A stretch of 64,000 nt of DNA from Flavobacteriaceae bacterium. GTDB lineage: Bacteria; Bacteroidota; Bacteroidia; Flavobacteriales; Flavobacteriaceae. Both the position numbers and the translations under genes were made by a program. Positions 7,838 to 16,093 of this stretch are shown one piece after another (positions within the stretch are counted from its first letter, which is position 1; each line of letters begins with the position of its first letter). The stretch covers positions 62,001 to 126,000 of the forward strand of contig JASBUG010000023.1 of the NCBI GenBank assembly GCA_030148025.1, in the 5' to 3' direction. The notes beneath the pieces were generated by a model. That model worked only from the letters and a program-made list of their open reading frames with translations, ran no database searches and was not told where the DNA came from.

Positions 7838-10223
7838 CCTAACAGCTTATTATCCTATATTGGATATTCAAGGACACATTGTGTTTGCTAACAATGGAAA
7901 TGTTGTTCTATGTTATAGATTAGAATTGCCGGAAATTTATACTTTATCCTCGTTAGATTTTGATGATATACATGGTTCTTGGTTTCAAGCTTTTAAGTCT
8001 CTGCCCGTAGGTGCTGTTATTCATAAACAAGATGTTTATAAGAAGAAGAAATATTCAGCTGACCAGCTATCAAAAAATAGCTTTTTGGCGAGCGCTACAT
8101 ATAATTACTTCAAAGGGAGAGAGTATATTGAGCATACAAGTTATTTGTTTTTTATTCTACCATTTAACAAGACTCTGAATGCTTCTAAGTTTATTAATCC
8201 GTTTAAGAAAGCAAGTAAAGGAATTCATCAAAAAATGAATTATACACTGCGTGAATTTATTAACTCGGTAAATGATACGATTTCTTTTATTAATAACAGT
8301 CGGAAAGTGTTTTTGTTACCAATGGACGCTGATAAAATTCTGGAATTAACCAATACATACTTTAATGGATTTAATGAAGGTTTTGATACCGATGTTCAAT
8401 TGAAGAAATCAAATATTGAAATAGGCAAGAAGTACTTTGATATTTTGGCTGTAAATAATGAACTGTGTTTTGGTGATGCCGTTAAAAGTTCCAAAATCAA
8501 CGAAAAGTTTACTTCAGATGATTTTGTATTCTATCAAGGTTTTATAGACGGTCTGGGTTTGAGCCTTAATGAAAACCATATTGTAAATCAAATTGTCTAT
8601 TTAGATGATAAGCATAAATGGAGAAAACGCCTAAATAAGAAAATTGAAGAGCTTAATAAGAGCTCAAATTTTGGCACTCAAAATAAAGTTGTTTTAAAAA
8701 AGATTAAGGCAATAGTGGCTAAAATTAATGAGGATGATTCTGCATGTATTATTCGAGGGCACCTTAATATTATTTTCTGGACTTCTGAAGCTTCAGAACT
8801 AGACAATATTGCATCTAAAATAAAGACAGAATTCAAGGAATTAGATATTATACCATATTACCCAAAAGGGGAAGAACGTAAACATTATTTTTTGAACTCT
8901 TACTTTTGTTTTTCATCCAACTTTTCTAATGAAGATTTATATGTTACAGATTTAAAGCATTCGCTATGTCTCTTTATAAATAATACAAACTATAAGTCAG
9001 ATAATGTAGGTGTTATTTTCAATGACCGGCAACATAACATTCCTGTTTTAAAGGATGTATGGGATGAACAAAAAAAACGGATTAAGGCACGTAATTTTGC
9101 GATATTTGCTCCAACGGGAGAAGGGAAGTCATTTTTAGCAAATAATATTCTTCGTCAATACTTTGAAAGCCATGTTCGTTTGGTAATAATTGATTTGGGA
9201 GGATCGTATTCTAAATTTGCAAAACTATATCCAAATGATCATATTATTCTTCGTTATGAGCAAGGAAAGAATTTAGGAATTAACCCTTTTTATATTTCTT
9301 GTTTAGATGATTTAACAGCTGAACGCTTAGAAGATCTTGTTGTTTTTCTATTAGAACTAATGGCTGATGGAAACAACCTGTCAAAATCAAAGGAAGTTGC
9401 TGTTAAAAAGGTATTACTCCATTATTATACCTGTATTAGAAAAGCACATTCCCTGGCTTCTTTATATCAATTTGTAGATGATAAAAAAGACACACTTTTA
9501 GATGAATTAAAACTTCGGGAAGAACATTTTAATATTTATAATTTTTTACACATTCTATCTGAATATGTAGGTGATGGTCTTTATAGCTTTTTATTCAATA
9601 TTAATGCTGATCAGACGTACAAAATTGAAGATAAGCGTCTGATTGTCTTTGAGCTTGATGAAATTAAGGATAACAAGGAAATACTGTCAGTAATGTTGAA
9701 ACTGATAAAGTCTGCAATACAAAGAACTATTTGGCAAAATCGATCCGAAAGGGGAATTATTCTTTTTGATGAATTTGCTAAACAGCTCAAATTCGGAAAT
9801 GTATTAGAAAGTGTTGAGTTCTACTATCAAGCGATTCGAAAACAAAATGGAGCTATTGGAATTATTCTGCAATCCATTAATCAACTTCCAAATAATTCTA
9901 CCTCGGCAAGTATTCTTGAAAATACTCAAGTAATTTATAGTCTTCGTAATGAAAAAGGTTATGATGAATTACAAAAGCGATTGAATCTTTCAAGTCATGA
10001 TTTAAACCAATTAAGGTCCATACGAAACAATTTAATCGGAACAAGAAAGTATACCGAAATGTTTATTAAAATAGGTAAGGAAAGCAATGTTTTTAGATTA
10101 GAGGTTCCCAAAGAAGTTTATGCTGCTTATCTCACTGATGGTAAGGAAAGTGACGATATTATGAGAATATATGAACAAACAAATGATATGGAAGAAGCGA
10201 TTAAGAAATTTATAAAACAGTAA
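7824..10223 (+). CDS. traG: VirB4-type conjugation ATPase TraG
   Basis: A 799-aa ATPase of the TraG/VirB4 family that powers assembly of the type IV secretion mating pore at the inner membrane. Walker A APTGEGKS lies at residues 429-436 and Walker B GIILFDEFAK with D649-E650. Further family signs are VIIDLGGSYSKF after Walker A and the arginine/glutamine-rich IRKQNGAIGIILQSINQLP after Walker B. The N-terminal ~400 residues form the VirB4 N-domain. Length is near the ~800-830 aa of CTnDOT TraG. The gene is intact, with no frameshift, so the module may be functional. Confidence 0.93.
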   Translation: MKKINLTAYYPILDIQGHIVFANNGNVVLCYRLELPEIYTLSSLDFDDIHGSWFQAFKSLPVGAVIHKQDVYKKKKYSADQLSKNSFLASATYNYFKGREYIEHTSYLFFILPFNKTLNASKFINPFKKASKGIHQKMNYTLREFINSVNDTISFINNSRKVFLLPMDADKILELTNTYFNGFNEGFDTDVQLKKSNIEIGKKYFDILAVNNELCFGDAVKSSKINEKFTSDDFVFYQGFIDGLGLSLNENHIVNQIVYLDDKHKWRKRLNKKIEELNKSSNFGTQNKVVLKKIKAIVAKINEDDSACIIRGHLNIIFWTSEASELDNIASKIKTEFKELDIIPYYPKGEERKHYFLNSYFCFSSNFSNEDLYVTDLKHSLCLFINNTNYKSDNVGVIFNDRQHNIPVLKDVWDEQKKRIKARNFAIFAPTGEGKSFLANNILRQYFESHVRLVIIDLGGSYSKFAKLYPNDHIILRYEQGKNLGINPFYISCLDDLTAERLEDLVVFLLELMADGNNLSKSKEVAVKKVLLHYYTCIRKAHSLASLYQFVDDKKDTLLDELKLREEHFNIYNFLHILSEYVGDGLYSFLFNINADQTYKIEDKRLIVFELDEIKDNKEILSVMLKLIKSAIQRTIWQNRSERGIILFDEFAKQLKFGNVLESVEFYYQAIRKQNGAIGIILQSINQLPNNSTSASILENTQVIYSLRNEKGYDELQKRLNLSSHDLNQLRSIRNNLIGTRKYTEMFIKIGKESNVFRLEVPKEVYAAYLTDGKESDDIMRIYEQTNDMEEAIKKFIKQ

Positions 10224-10239
10224 TTAAAAAAGAACAATT

Positions 10240-10821
10240 ATGAAAAATACATTTACAACATTTGTTGGCATATTTGCCCTAGCCGTTTTGTTTCCTATAC
10301 GAGGAACATGTCAAGGGATGCCAGTCTATGACAATACAAATTTTATCAGTTTTACTAAATCTTTAATTGAGTCGGCTAAACAAACCTCTCAATTATTAAA
10401 AACAGTTCAGTTCTTAAAGGACCAAAAGGATAATATTGAAAAAGTCAATAATGTCATAAAACAGCTTAAAGCGGTCAGAGAGTTGACTAAAAACAATCAG
10501 CGTCTTTTTGAATTGGTACAACGTGATTTAAGAGAGATTCTTAATTCACCTTACATAAAGTCTAATGAGATCAACCGAATATCGGAATCCTTCAATGAAA
10601 TTATTGAAAATTCATTGGACGGCTTGGAGTATATAGATCAAATATTATCCAATAATAACCTCAAAATGACAGATGCAGAACGGGCTGAAGTTCTTAAAGA
10701 GATGGAGCTGCAATCTAAAGAGATGGTTGTTGAAGTAGAAGCTAAAACTAAACGCTATCGAGAGATTATAGCTTTTCGTGAATTGCAACATAAAATTAAT
10801 AATAGAGAAACTAAATACTAA
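10240..10821 (+). CDS. traI: Conjugative transposon protein TraI (DUF4141, VirB5-like)
   Basis: A 193-aa exported protein: signal peptide MKNTFTTFVGIFALAVLFPI ending near TCQG, then a largely helical, coiled-coil-prone body (QLLKTVQFLKDQKDNIEKVN, ELVQRDLREI, VEVEAKTKRYREI). This is the shape of DUF4141/TraI proteins, thought to be periplasmic VirB5-like components. It sits 16 bp after traG. Its TAA overlaps the ATG of traJ by one base, showing tight translational coupling. The name follows CTnDOT and is unrelated to the F-plasmid relaxase TraI. Confidence 0.85.
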   Translation: MKNTFTTFVGIFALAVLFPIRGTCQGMPVYDNTNFISFTKSLIESAKQTSQLLKTVQFLKDQKDNIEKVNNVIKQLKAVRELTKNNQRLFELVQRDLREILNSPYIKSNEINRISESFNEIIENSLDGLEYIDQILSNNNLKMTDAERAEVLKEMELQSKEMVVEVEAKTKRYREIIAFRELQHKINNRETKY

Positions 10822-11663
10822 TGGCAAGAATTTTTTTAGGTATTGGGTTAGAATATATTGATGCAGTTTTTACTACTATCAAGGATAGTCAATTTTCTCA
10901 GTATACCATTACAGGAATGAAAACGCTAGCCATTTTATTCTTTCTTATTAATATTCTAAAAAAATATAATGAAGGAGTGGCCAATGATGAGGGATACACT
11001 TGGGGATTGACTCCCTCAGAGTTGGCAAAGAATTTTGCTGTTGTCATTTTAGTGATTTTCTCTACACAGATATTGGGTGTTTTCGATAGTATCTTAGTTG
11101 CTATCGAAACCCAATATCGAGAAACAGCTCCCGCACTTCTCCCTTTACAATTACAAGAGATTGATATAGAGCAAGATGTAGGATCGTTAGAAGCCGCCAA
11201 AAAAGCCCTGGCCGTTTTGTATGAAGCATTAATTACTCCTTTATTTGGATTAAGAATGCTCGCCTTTATGATGGGAATGTTTTTGTGGTTGATTGACCTT
11301 TTTATCTATCCTTTATTCTTGGCAGAGCGTTATTTTCTATTAGGTATTATGCAAGCCTTTTTTCCACTGGTGATTAGTTTGGCGGTGTTTGAAAAGTTTA
11401 GATCATTGGCATATAACTTTTTTAAACTATATGCCGGAGTCTATATGTTAGTTCCTGCTTTTTTCTTGGTCAATATCTTTGTCAATAATCTTTACACTGA
11501 AATTAATACAAATTTTTGGAGCAATCTATTTGGAACAGATTGGGGAAGCGGTTATTTCTCTTCTTTGTTACAATTTGGTTCTATTGGGTTTATTGTGCTT
11601 CTCAAATTTAAACTCTACCGGAAAGCAACTTCGTTTGTTTTTAGACTTTTCTCAGGTGGATGA
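10821..11663 (+). CDS. traJ: Conjugative transposon protein TraJ (VirB6/TrbL-like)
   Basis: A 280-aa polytopic membrane protein with about six or seven hydrophobic segments, including TLAILFFLINILKK, NFAVVILVIFSTQI, LRMLAFMMGMFLWLIDLFIY, AFFPLVISLAVFEKF, YMLVPAFFLVNIFV and FGSIGFIVLLKFKLY. Topology and position between traI and traK identify it as TraJ, the VirB6/TrbL-like inner-membrane channel component. It is a little shorter than the roughly 330 aa of CTnDOT TraJ. Only 16 bp separate it from the traK start. Confidence 0.85.
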   Translation: MARIFLGIGLEYIDAVFTTIKDSQFSQYTITGMKTLAILFFLINILKKYNEGVANDEGYTWGLTPSELAKNFAVVILVIFSTQILGVFDSILVAIETQYRETAPALLPLQLQEIDIEQDVGSLEAAKKALAVLYEALITPLFGLRMLAFMMGMFLWLIDLFIYPLFLAERYFLLGIMQAFFPLVISLAVFEKFRSLAYNFFKLYAGVYMLVPAFFLVNIFVNNLYTEINTNFWSNLFGTDWGSGYFSSLLQFGSIGFIVLLKFKLYRKATSFVFRLFSGG

Positions 11664-11679
11664 TCTAAATAAACTTGTT

Positions 11680-12306
11680 ATGAAAACACCATATAAAAAT
11701 ATTTATAATGTACTGAAATTGAATAGATTTGTCGTTTTTGTTGTCGTCATTGGAGCTACATTGACATGTGTTATTTCTGTGTTATCTGTAATAAAAATTT
11801 ACAGGCAAACAGTTAATAGTGCTTTTGTGGTAAACACAGATGGAAGTGTTATTCCAGTTAAACTTGTCTCACAAAGAGAAAATTTAAATGTTGAAGCACT
11901 TGCGCATTTAGAGCTCTTTCACAGGTGTTTTTATCATATTGATGCTACTAATTATGAAAATCATCTGAAGAAGGCATTATGGCTAGGAAATAGTACTATA
12001 GATGGCTTATATAAGCAGAAAAAGGCTGATGGCGTGTATAATAGACTGATTCAATATTCATTGGTGCAAAAGGTTCTTAGTGTTGAGTCTATAATTAATA
12101 TTGAAAAAGAACCCTATAAGTTTGAAACAAAAACAGTTTTTGAAATTAATAGAGGTTCAGTTGTAGATACTTATGAGTTGACCACCTTAGGAGGCCTAAT
12201 TCATGTTGATAGAAACTTTCCGAATAATCCTCACGGCTTATTAATTACCAATTTTTTTGAAAAGACTTTGAGAAAGCTAGAAAATTATGATGAATCTGAT
12301 CTTTAG
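11680..12306 (+). CDS. traK: Conjugative transposon protein TraK (VirB8-like)
   Basis: A 208-aa bitopic protein starting at ATG 11680 (MKTPYKNIYNVLKLNRFVVF), the size of CTnDOT TraK (~207 aa). The frame stays open upstream to 11479, but that part overlaps traJ and reads as its shadow, so the later start is chosen. One membrane helix covers residues ~15-40, followed by a periplasmic domain of VirB8/NTF2-like type (HLELFHRCFYHID, LVQKVLSVESIINI, YELTTLGGLIHVDR). VirB8-like proteins nucleate the mating-pore complex. Confidence 0.87.
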   Translation: MKTPYKNIYNVLKLNRFVVFVVVIGATLTCVISVLSVIKIYRQTVNSAFVVNTDGSVIPVKLVSQRENLNVEALAHLELFHRCFYHIDATNYENHLKKALWLGNSTIDGLYKQKKADGVYNRLIQYSLVQKVLSVESIINIEKEPYKFETKTVFEINRGSVVDTYELTTLGGLIHVDRNFPNNPHGLLITNFFEKTLRKLENYDESDL

Positions 12307-12343
12307 AAGTTTAAATGTCTAATGAATGTAAAAAATAAAATAG

Positions 12344-13276
12344 ATGGCAATAAAAAAGAATAAAATCGTGTTTGCGGGCATCATTTTATGTGTGGTGCTT
12401 TTTATTGGTTCATACACCTTTATAGTGATTAGTGATCATGAAAAACCAATTATAAACGGGAATCAAATACCTGTTCCCAAACTTCAGGACTCTCAAAAAG
12501 AATATAAATCTAAATTGGAGGCGCTGGAAGATATAAAAGAGATTAGGCAAAACAATGCTCCAAGTGTTTATGATGAACGCCTATTAGATTCTACCGGGAT
12601 TTATGATCCGGACTTATTAGATAAGGAAAAGATGCGAATTGTTGATAGTATCTATAGTCAAGGAAAGATTAATTATTCAGAAGAGTCTTATAGGAAGACT
12701 ATAATTGATAGAGAATCTAAAATAGAAATTAAGGAAGATATAATTTCAAATACTCTGGAGGAAGAATCACTAATAGATATTAAAGAAATGGGTTTGGGGC
12801 ATCAGTTGTTTTTTACCTCTAACCCAGTTAAGAATTCTACTAAATTAAGCCAAATTACTGATTCATTAATTATTGTGAGAGTAGACGGCACCCAAACGGT
12901 TAAGCAGAATCATAGACTGCAAATGCGTTTAATGAATAATACAAGAATAAATGGGGAATATCTACCTAGAAATTCACTCATCTATGGATTTATAAAGTTT
13001 CAGCCAAATCGTACTTTGATTTCAATTGAGCACATTAATCATCAAGTAGTGAAGCTAAGTGCACACGATTTTCAGGATGGAAATGAAGGAATTTATATAG
13101 AAAACAGCTTTAGGTCTGAAGTTAGACAACAATTGATCAATGATGCCATTAATGATATTAACATTACTGGAGTTCCACAAGTAAGTGGTGTTAAAAAAAT
13201 ATTTCAACGTAATAATCGCAATGTCAAAGTAACCATAGCTGACAATTATCAATTAATCTTAAAACTTAAAGAATGA
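12344..13276 (+). CDS. traM: Conjugative transposon protein TraM (VirB10-like)
   Basis: A 310-aa protein with one N-terminal membrane helix (VFAGIILCVVLFIGSYTFIV), a charged linker to about residue 165, and a C-terminal beta-rich domain (IIVRVDGTQTVKQNHRLQMR, RNSLIYGFIKFQPNRTLISI, IADNYQLILKLK) typical of TraM. VirB10-type proteins link inner and outer membranes in the mating pore. It is clearly shorter than CTnDOT TraM (~450 aa), the difference falling in the linker. The stop overlaps the traN start by 4 bp. Confidence 0.83.
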   Translation: MAIKKNKIVFAGIILCVVLFIGSYTFIVISDHEKPIINGNQIPVPKLQDSQKEYKSKLEALEDIKEIRQNNAPSVYDERLLDSTGIYDPDLLDKEKMRIVDSIYSQGKINYSEESYRKTIIDRESKIEIKEDIISNTLEEESLIDIKEMGLGHQLFFTSNPVKNSTKLSQITDSLIIVRVDGTQTVKQNHRLQMRLMNNTRINGEYLPRNSLIYGFIKFQPNRTLISIEHINHQVVKLSAHDFQDGNEGIYIENSFRSEVRQQLINDAINDINITGVPQVSGVKKIFQRNNRNVKVTIADNYQLILKLKE

Positions 13277-14070
13277 AGATTCTAATATTATTTTCAATAC
13301 TGTTTAGTTTAACATTGAACGGACAGCAAAAGCTAGATACCATCTATGCTAATGAGTACAAGAATGTAGCGATGTTTTTTCCGAAGCCTATTCGTCAGGG
13401 AATAACCGGAGCTTCTAATTTCGTTTTCACTTATAATAGGGAAAAGGAACAATATTTTGGATTACTAAAGGCACAACCAGGAACTGAGAGCAATTTGTTG
13501 GCTGTTACAAATGATGGACAAGTGTATTCCTATATATTAAAATATGCTAAAGTACTTCCTAAATTGAATTATTTTATTGACAATAAGGAAAGTATAGGTA
13601 ATGAATCTTCTAGAGTTATTTTAGAAAAGAGTGATACCAAACCTATTACTCAATTCAGTAATAGAATTACTTTTATTGAAAAATTTTGTAACTATTTGCT
13701 GAAGTTGGATCCTGAAACTTTAAAAACAAAAAGAAAGAACGGCTTAAAACTACAATTGCAACAGATAATGTATCAAGGTAATGAAGTATATTTAGTTCTG
13801 GACTTTGAGAACAATTCGGAAATTAACTTTGAAGTCGATTATCTTAATGTTTATAGGGTTAACGGAAATAAAAAACGTAAGTCTTCATTTCAAAAATTAC
13901 AGCAAGAAATTATTTATAAGCACATATTTCCATCTAATGTAAAAAGTAAAAAGTCTGCAAGATTTGTATTTGTCTTGCCAAAGTTTGTATTAGGGGTTAA
14001 CGAAAAACTAATGATAGAAATGAAGGAGTTGAGTGGTAATAGGAGGGTGGATTTGAGGACGAGATTCTAA
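13273..14070 (+). CDS. traN: Conjugative transposon protein TraN (DUF4138, VirB9-like)
   Basis: A 265-aa exported protein: signal peptide MKILILFSILFSLTLNGQQ, then a beta-rich domain with YKNVAMFFPKPIRQGITGAS and FGLLKAQPGTESNLLAVTND, matching DUF4138/TraN, the outer-membrane-associated VirB9-like partner of TraM. A second part (residues ~150-265) contains VYLVLDFENNSEINFEVDYL and ARFVFVLPKFVLG. It is the last tra gene seen. Convergent int follows only 56 bp away, so traO-traQ are absent at this end. Confidence 0.83.
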   Translation: MKILILFSILFSLTLNGQQKLDTIYANEYKNVAMFFPKPIRQGITGASNFVFTYNREKEQYFGLLKAQPGTESNLLAVTNDGQVYSYILKYAKVLPKLNYFIDNKESIGNESSRVILEKSDTKPITQFSNRITFIEKFCNYLLKLDPETLKTKRKNGLKLQLQQIMYQGNEVYLVLDFENNSEINFEVDYLNVYRVNGNKKRKSSFQKLQQEIIYKHIFPSNVKSKKSARFVFVLPKFVLGVNEKLMIEMKELSGNRRVDLRTRF

Positions 14071-14125
14071 TTAACTACATCTTTTAAAATCAGAACCTAA
14101 TTTGATATTTAATGCTTTCTTAGAT

Positions 14126-15349
14126 TCATTCGTTATTAAAACTAAATTTTTCTCTCAAAATTTTCATATCATCACTCACCTTTCTGTCCAATATTTTAGC
14201 ATAATGCTGTGTAGTTCTTAACGATTTATGACCTAACATTTTGCTTACTGATTCAATCGGAATGCCATTTGAGAGGGTCACAGTTGTTGCGAATGTATGG
14301 CGTGCTAAATGGAAAGTCAAATTCTTGTGAATTCCACATAGATCGGCAATCTCTTTCAAGTAAGCATTCATTTTTTGGTTACTTAAAACTGGTAGAACAT
14401 GATCAGAATTCAAAATTTCAAGATTGGTACTGTATTTCTTTATTAAAGCTTCGGCTATAGGTAGAATCGGGATATTACTTCTAGTATCTGTTTTTGTTCT
14501 TGTTGTCTTGATCCATTGCTCACCATCAATTCCTACAACAATATCACTTTTAGAAAGCTTTTTGACATCGGAAAAAGCGAGTCCAGTAAAACAACAAAAA
14601 ACAAATATGTCTCGGACCTGATCTAATCGTTTAATTTTAAATTGTTTATTCATCATATTTTGAATTTCAACATCAGTAAGAAACTCTCGATTTACAGGTT
14701 TTAGTCTCATTTTTCGATTGAAGAAAGGATCTTTACTTATCCAATCGTTAGCATAGGCAATACGAATGATTTTTTTGAAGTTTGTAATATATTTCATTGC
14801 AGAATTGTGATTACAATTTCTTTCTGTTTTCAAGTAATACTCAAAACCGTCAATGAATTTATTATCGACATCTTTAATGGGAATATCATTTAGATTATAT
14901 TCCAATTTAATATACGTTTCAAGATGCTTTTTTGCAGTTTTATACTTTTTAATGGTGCTGCTCGCGAAATCTGCTTTTAAATTCTCTATTTGATTATTGT
15001 GATTTTGAAAGATGGCTAGTAGCATTTTTTCCTTCTCATATTTTCCTTGATATATGTCACGCAATTTTACAGCACTAACTGTTTTATTTTCATCAATTAG
15101 TCTCTCATATATTTTATAGATTTTATTGGTTATTATATCTATATACCGATTGGTGTTTTTAGCTTCTTGAGAGTTACCTTTAACTCTTCCAATCTTATTG
15201 ATCCATTTATCGGCGTCTACTTTTCTTCTTATACTTAATTCTGATCTTTTACCATTTAAGGTTATTCTTAAATAGATATTGGCTTTATTATTTTCATCAG
15301 ATTTGCTGCGTTTTATGTAAAAAAGGAGAGAGAGTAAATTTTGCATCAT
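14126..15349 (-). CDS. int: Tyrosine recombinase (integrase) of the ICE
   Basis: A 407-aa phage-type integrase with an N-terminal arm-binding domain (residues 1-105), a SAM-like core-binding domain (~110-215) and a catalytic domain. Visible catalytic residues are H347-x-x-R350 in HLARHTFA, H374 in MLGHKSLRTT and the nucleophile Y383 in QHYAK. The first-arginine motif, normally TGLR, reads TGLAFSDVKKL, a known peculiarity of many Bacteroidota recombinases including IntDOT. It is transcribed away from ssrA and convergent to the tra operon. Position near the element end and the tmRNA 3' end supports a role in integration and excision. Confidence 0.92.
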   Translation of the reverse strand: MMQNLLSLLFYIKRSKSDENNKANIYLRITLNGKRSELSIRRKVDADKWINKIGRVKGNSQEAKNTNRYIDIITNKIYKIYERLIDENKTVSAVKLRDIYQGKYEKEKMLLAIFQNHNNQIENLKADFASSTIKKYKTAKKHLETYIKLEYNLNDIPIKDVDNKFIDGFEYYLKTERNCNHNSAMKYITNFKKIIRIAYANDWISKDPFFNRKMRLKPVNREFLTDVEIQNMMNKQFKIKRLDQVRDIFVFCCFTGLAFSDVKKLSKSDIVVGIDGEQWIKTTRTKTDTRSNIPILPIAEALIKKYSTNLEILNSDHVLPVLSNQKMNAYLKEIADLCGIHKNLTFHLARHTFATTVTLSNGIPIESVSKMLGHKSLRTTQHYAKILDRKVSDDMKILREKFSFNNE

Positions 15350-15435
15350 TTTATCTATAATTTCAAACCTAAATGTACAAAAAAATAATAAACAAAAATT
15401 TTTGTAACAACATGAAAAACAGTTAGTTGTAAGGC

Positions 15436-15476
15436 ATTCGGTGTCAGTTGAGATTGCCTTTCAAGTGACACCGAAT
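15436..15476. repeat. 11-bp perfect inverted repeat between int and ssrA (possible att-site arm)
   Basis: ATTCGGTGTCA (15436-15446) is mirrored by TGACACCGAAT (15466-15476) with a 19-bp spacer. A third half-copy, GACACC, follows at 15479-15484. A second, interleaved pair, AAGGCA (15431-15436) and TGCCTT (15455-15460), also pairs. There is no T-run, so a terminator is unlikely. Between a recombinase gene and its presumed target, such repeats are typical of recombinase or Xis binding sites. Assignment to attR is inference. Confidence 0.55.
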
Positions 15477-15528
15477 TAGACACCTTTTATTTGTCTTTTT
15501 TTGATTCAAAATGAGTGGGTTAAAAATT

Positions 15529-15563
15529 AAAAACCCTGTAAATCAGGTGGTTACAGGGTTTTT
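15529..15563 (-). terminator. Rho-independent terminator downstream of ssrA
   Basis: AAAAACCCTGTAA (15529-15541) pairs with TTACAGGGTTTTT (15551-15563), a 13-bp stem with a 9-nt loop. On the minus strand the stem ends in a T-run, 24 nt past the mature tmRNA end. It could also work in the plus direction. Confidence 0.8.
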
Positions 15564-15586
15564 GTTTTGAGGTGATACTCAAATTG

Positions 15587-15980
15587 TGGAGTCGCCGAGA
15601 ATCGAACTCGGGTCCAAACAAGCTACCAAAGTGCTTTCTACACGCTTAGTTTTTATTTGGTTTTCGATAATAAGCTGATTAAAAACTACCTACTTATTAC
15701 TTAGCTTTTTTAGTTTCGAATTTTTATCAAAGCACTAAAAATTCTAGGTTTACTTTTACGATGCCTCTAAGTAGAACGCCATAAACCAAGGCTTTCAAGA
15801 GACATTTAGCTTGCGCACCTAGTGCGCCGAGGCTTGAACTTACTATAATTCAGTTATTAAGCAGCTAAAGCGTAGTTATTCTCGCCGTTTAAAATTTGAC
15901 ATAGCCTTTTACGCGTTTCAATATCATTACGCGACGTGCTTACAGTTTAATACAACTCGCTGTCAAAACCAGTCGACCCC
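15587..15980 (-). ncRNA. ssrA: Transfer-messenger RNA (tmRNA)
   Basis: The minus strand starts GGGGTCGACTGGTTTTGACA at 15980 and ends in a T-arm (CCGAG TTCGATT CTCGG) and acceptor strand CGACTCC plus A73 at 15587. The acceptor stem GGGGTCG/CGACTCC pairs over all 7 bp with one G-T wobble. The internal reading frame gives the proteolysis tag GENNYALAA followed by TAA (about 15,878-15,850), a known Bacteroidota tag. The 3' CCA is not encoded (CAA follows), so it must be added by the CCA enzyme, a candidate for which is at 48513-49937. tmRNA rescues stalled ribosomes. A GTTTCTA/TAGAAAC hairpin at 15997-16014 lies in the 5' leader. Confidence 0.96.
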
Positions 15981-16093
15981 ATTATTTTAAAGAACAGTTT
16001 CTATTTTTAGAAACGGATTGCGAAGTTACAAAAAAAGTTGTGCAACAGCGTAAATCCTATTATTTTCGTGCAAAATTTATACCAAGTTGATTT

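Larger units (their letters stand above)
1..15586. mobile_element. Right-hand part of a CTnDOT-like integrative conjugative element next to ssrA
   Basis: The stretch holds an RteC-family regulator, an excisionase-like HTH protein, a replication-type pair, a peptidoglycan amidase, eight tra genes in the CTnDOT order E-F-G-I-J-K-M-N and a tyrosine recombinase 237 bp from the 3' end of the tmRNA gene. tRNA and tmRNA 3' ends are classic targets of such recombinases, so the right boundary is inferred to lie between 15,350 and 15,590. The left end is outside the window. Relaxase, coupling protein and the traA-D, L and O-Q functions are not seen. The exact junction is not resolved, because the direct repeat that would prove it is off-window. 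Confidence 0.82.

Noticed and set aside
11479-11679. Upstream extension of the traK frame
   Set aside because: The first 67 codons overlap traJ in another frame and read as its shadow. The ATG at 11680 gives the family length.
15529-15563. Treating the ssrA terminator hairpin as the ICE attachment core
   Set aside because: A 13-bp stem with T-runs on both sides is explained as a terminator. No second copy is visible in the window.
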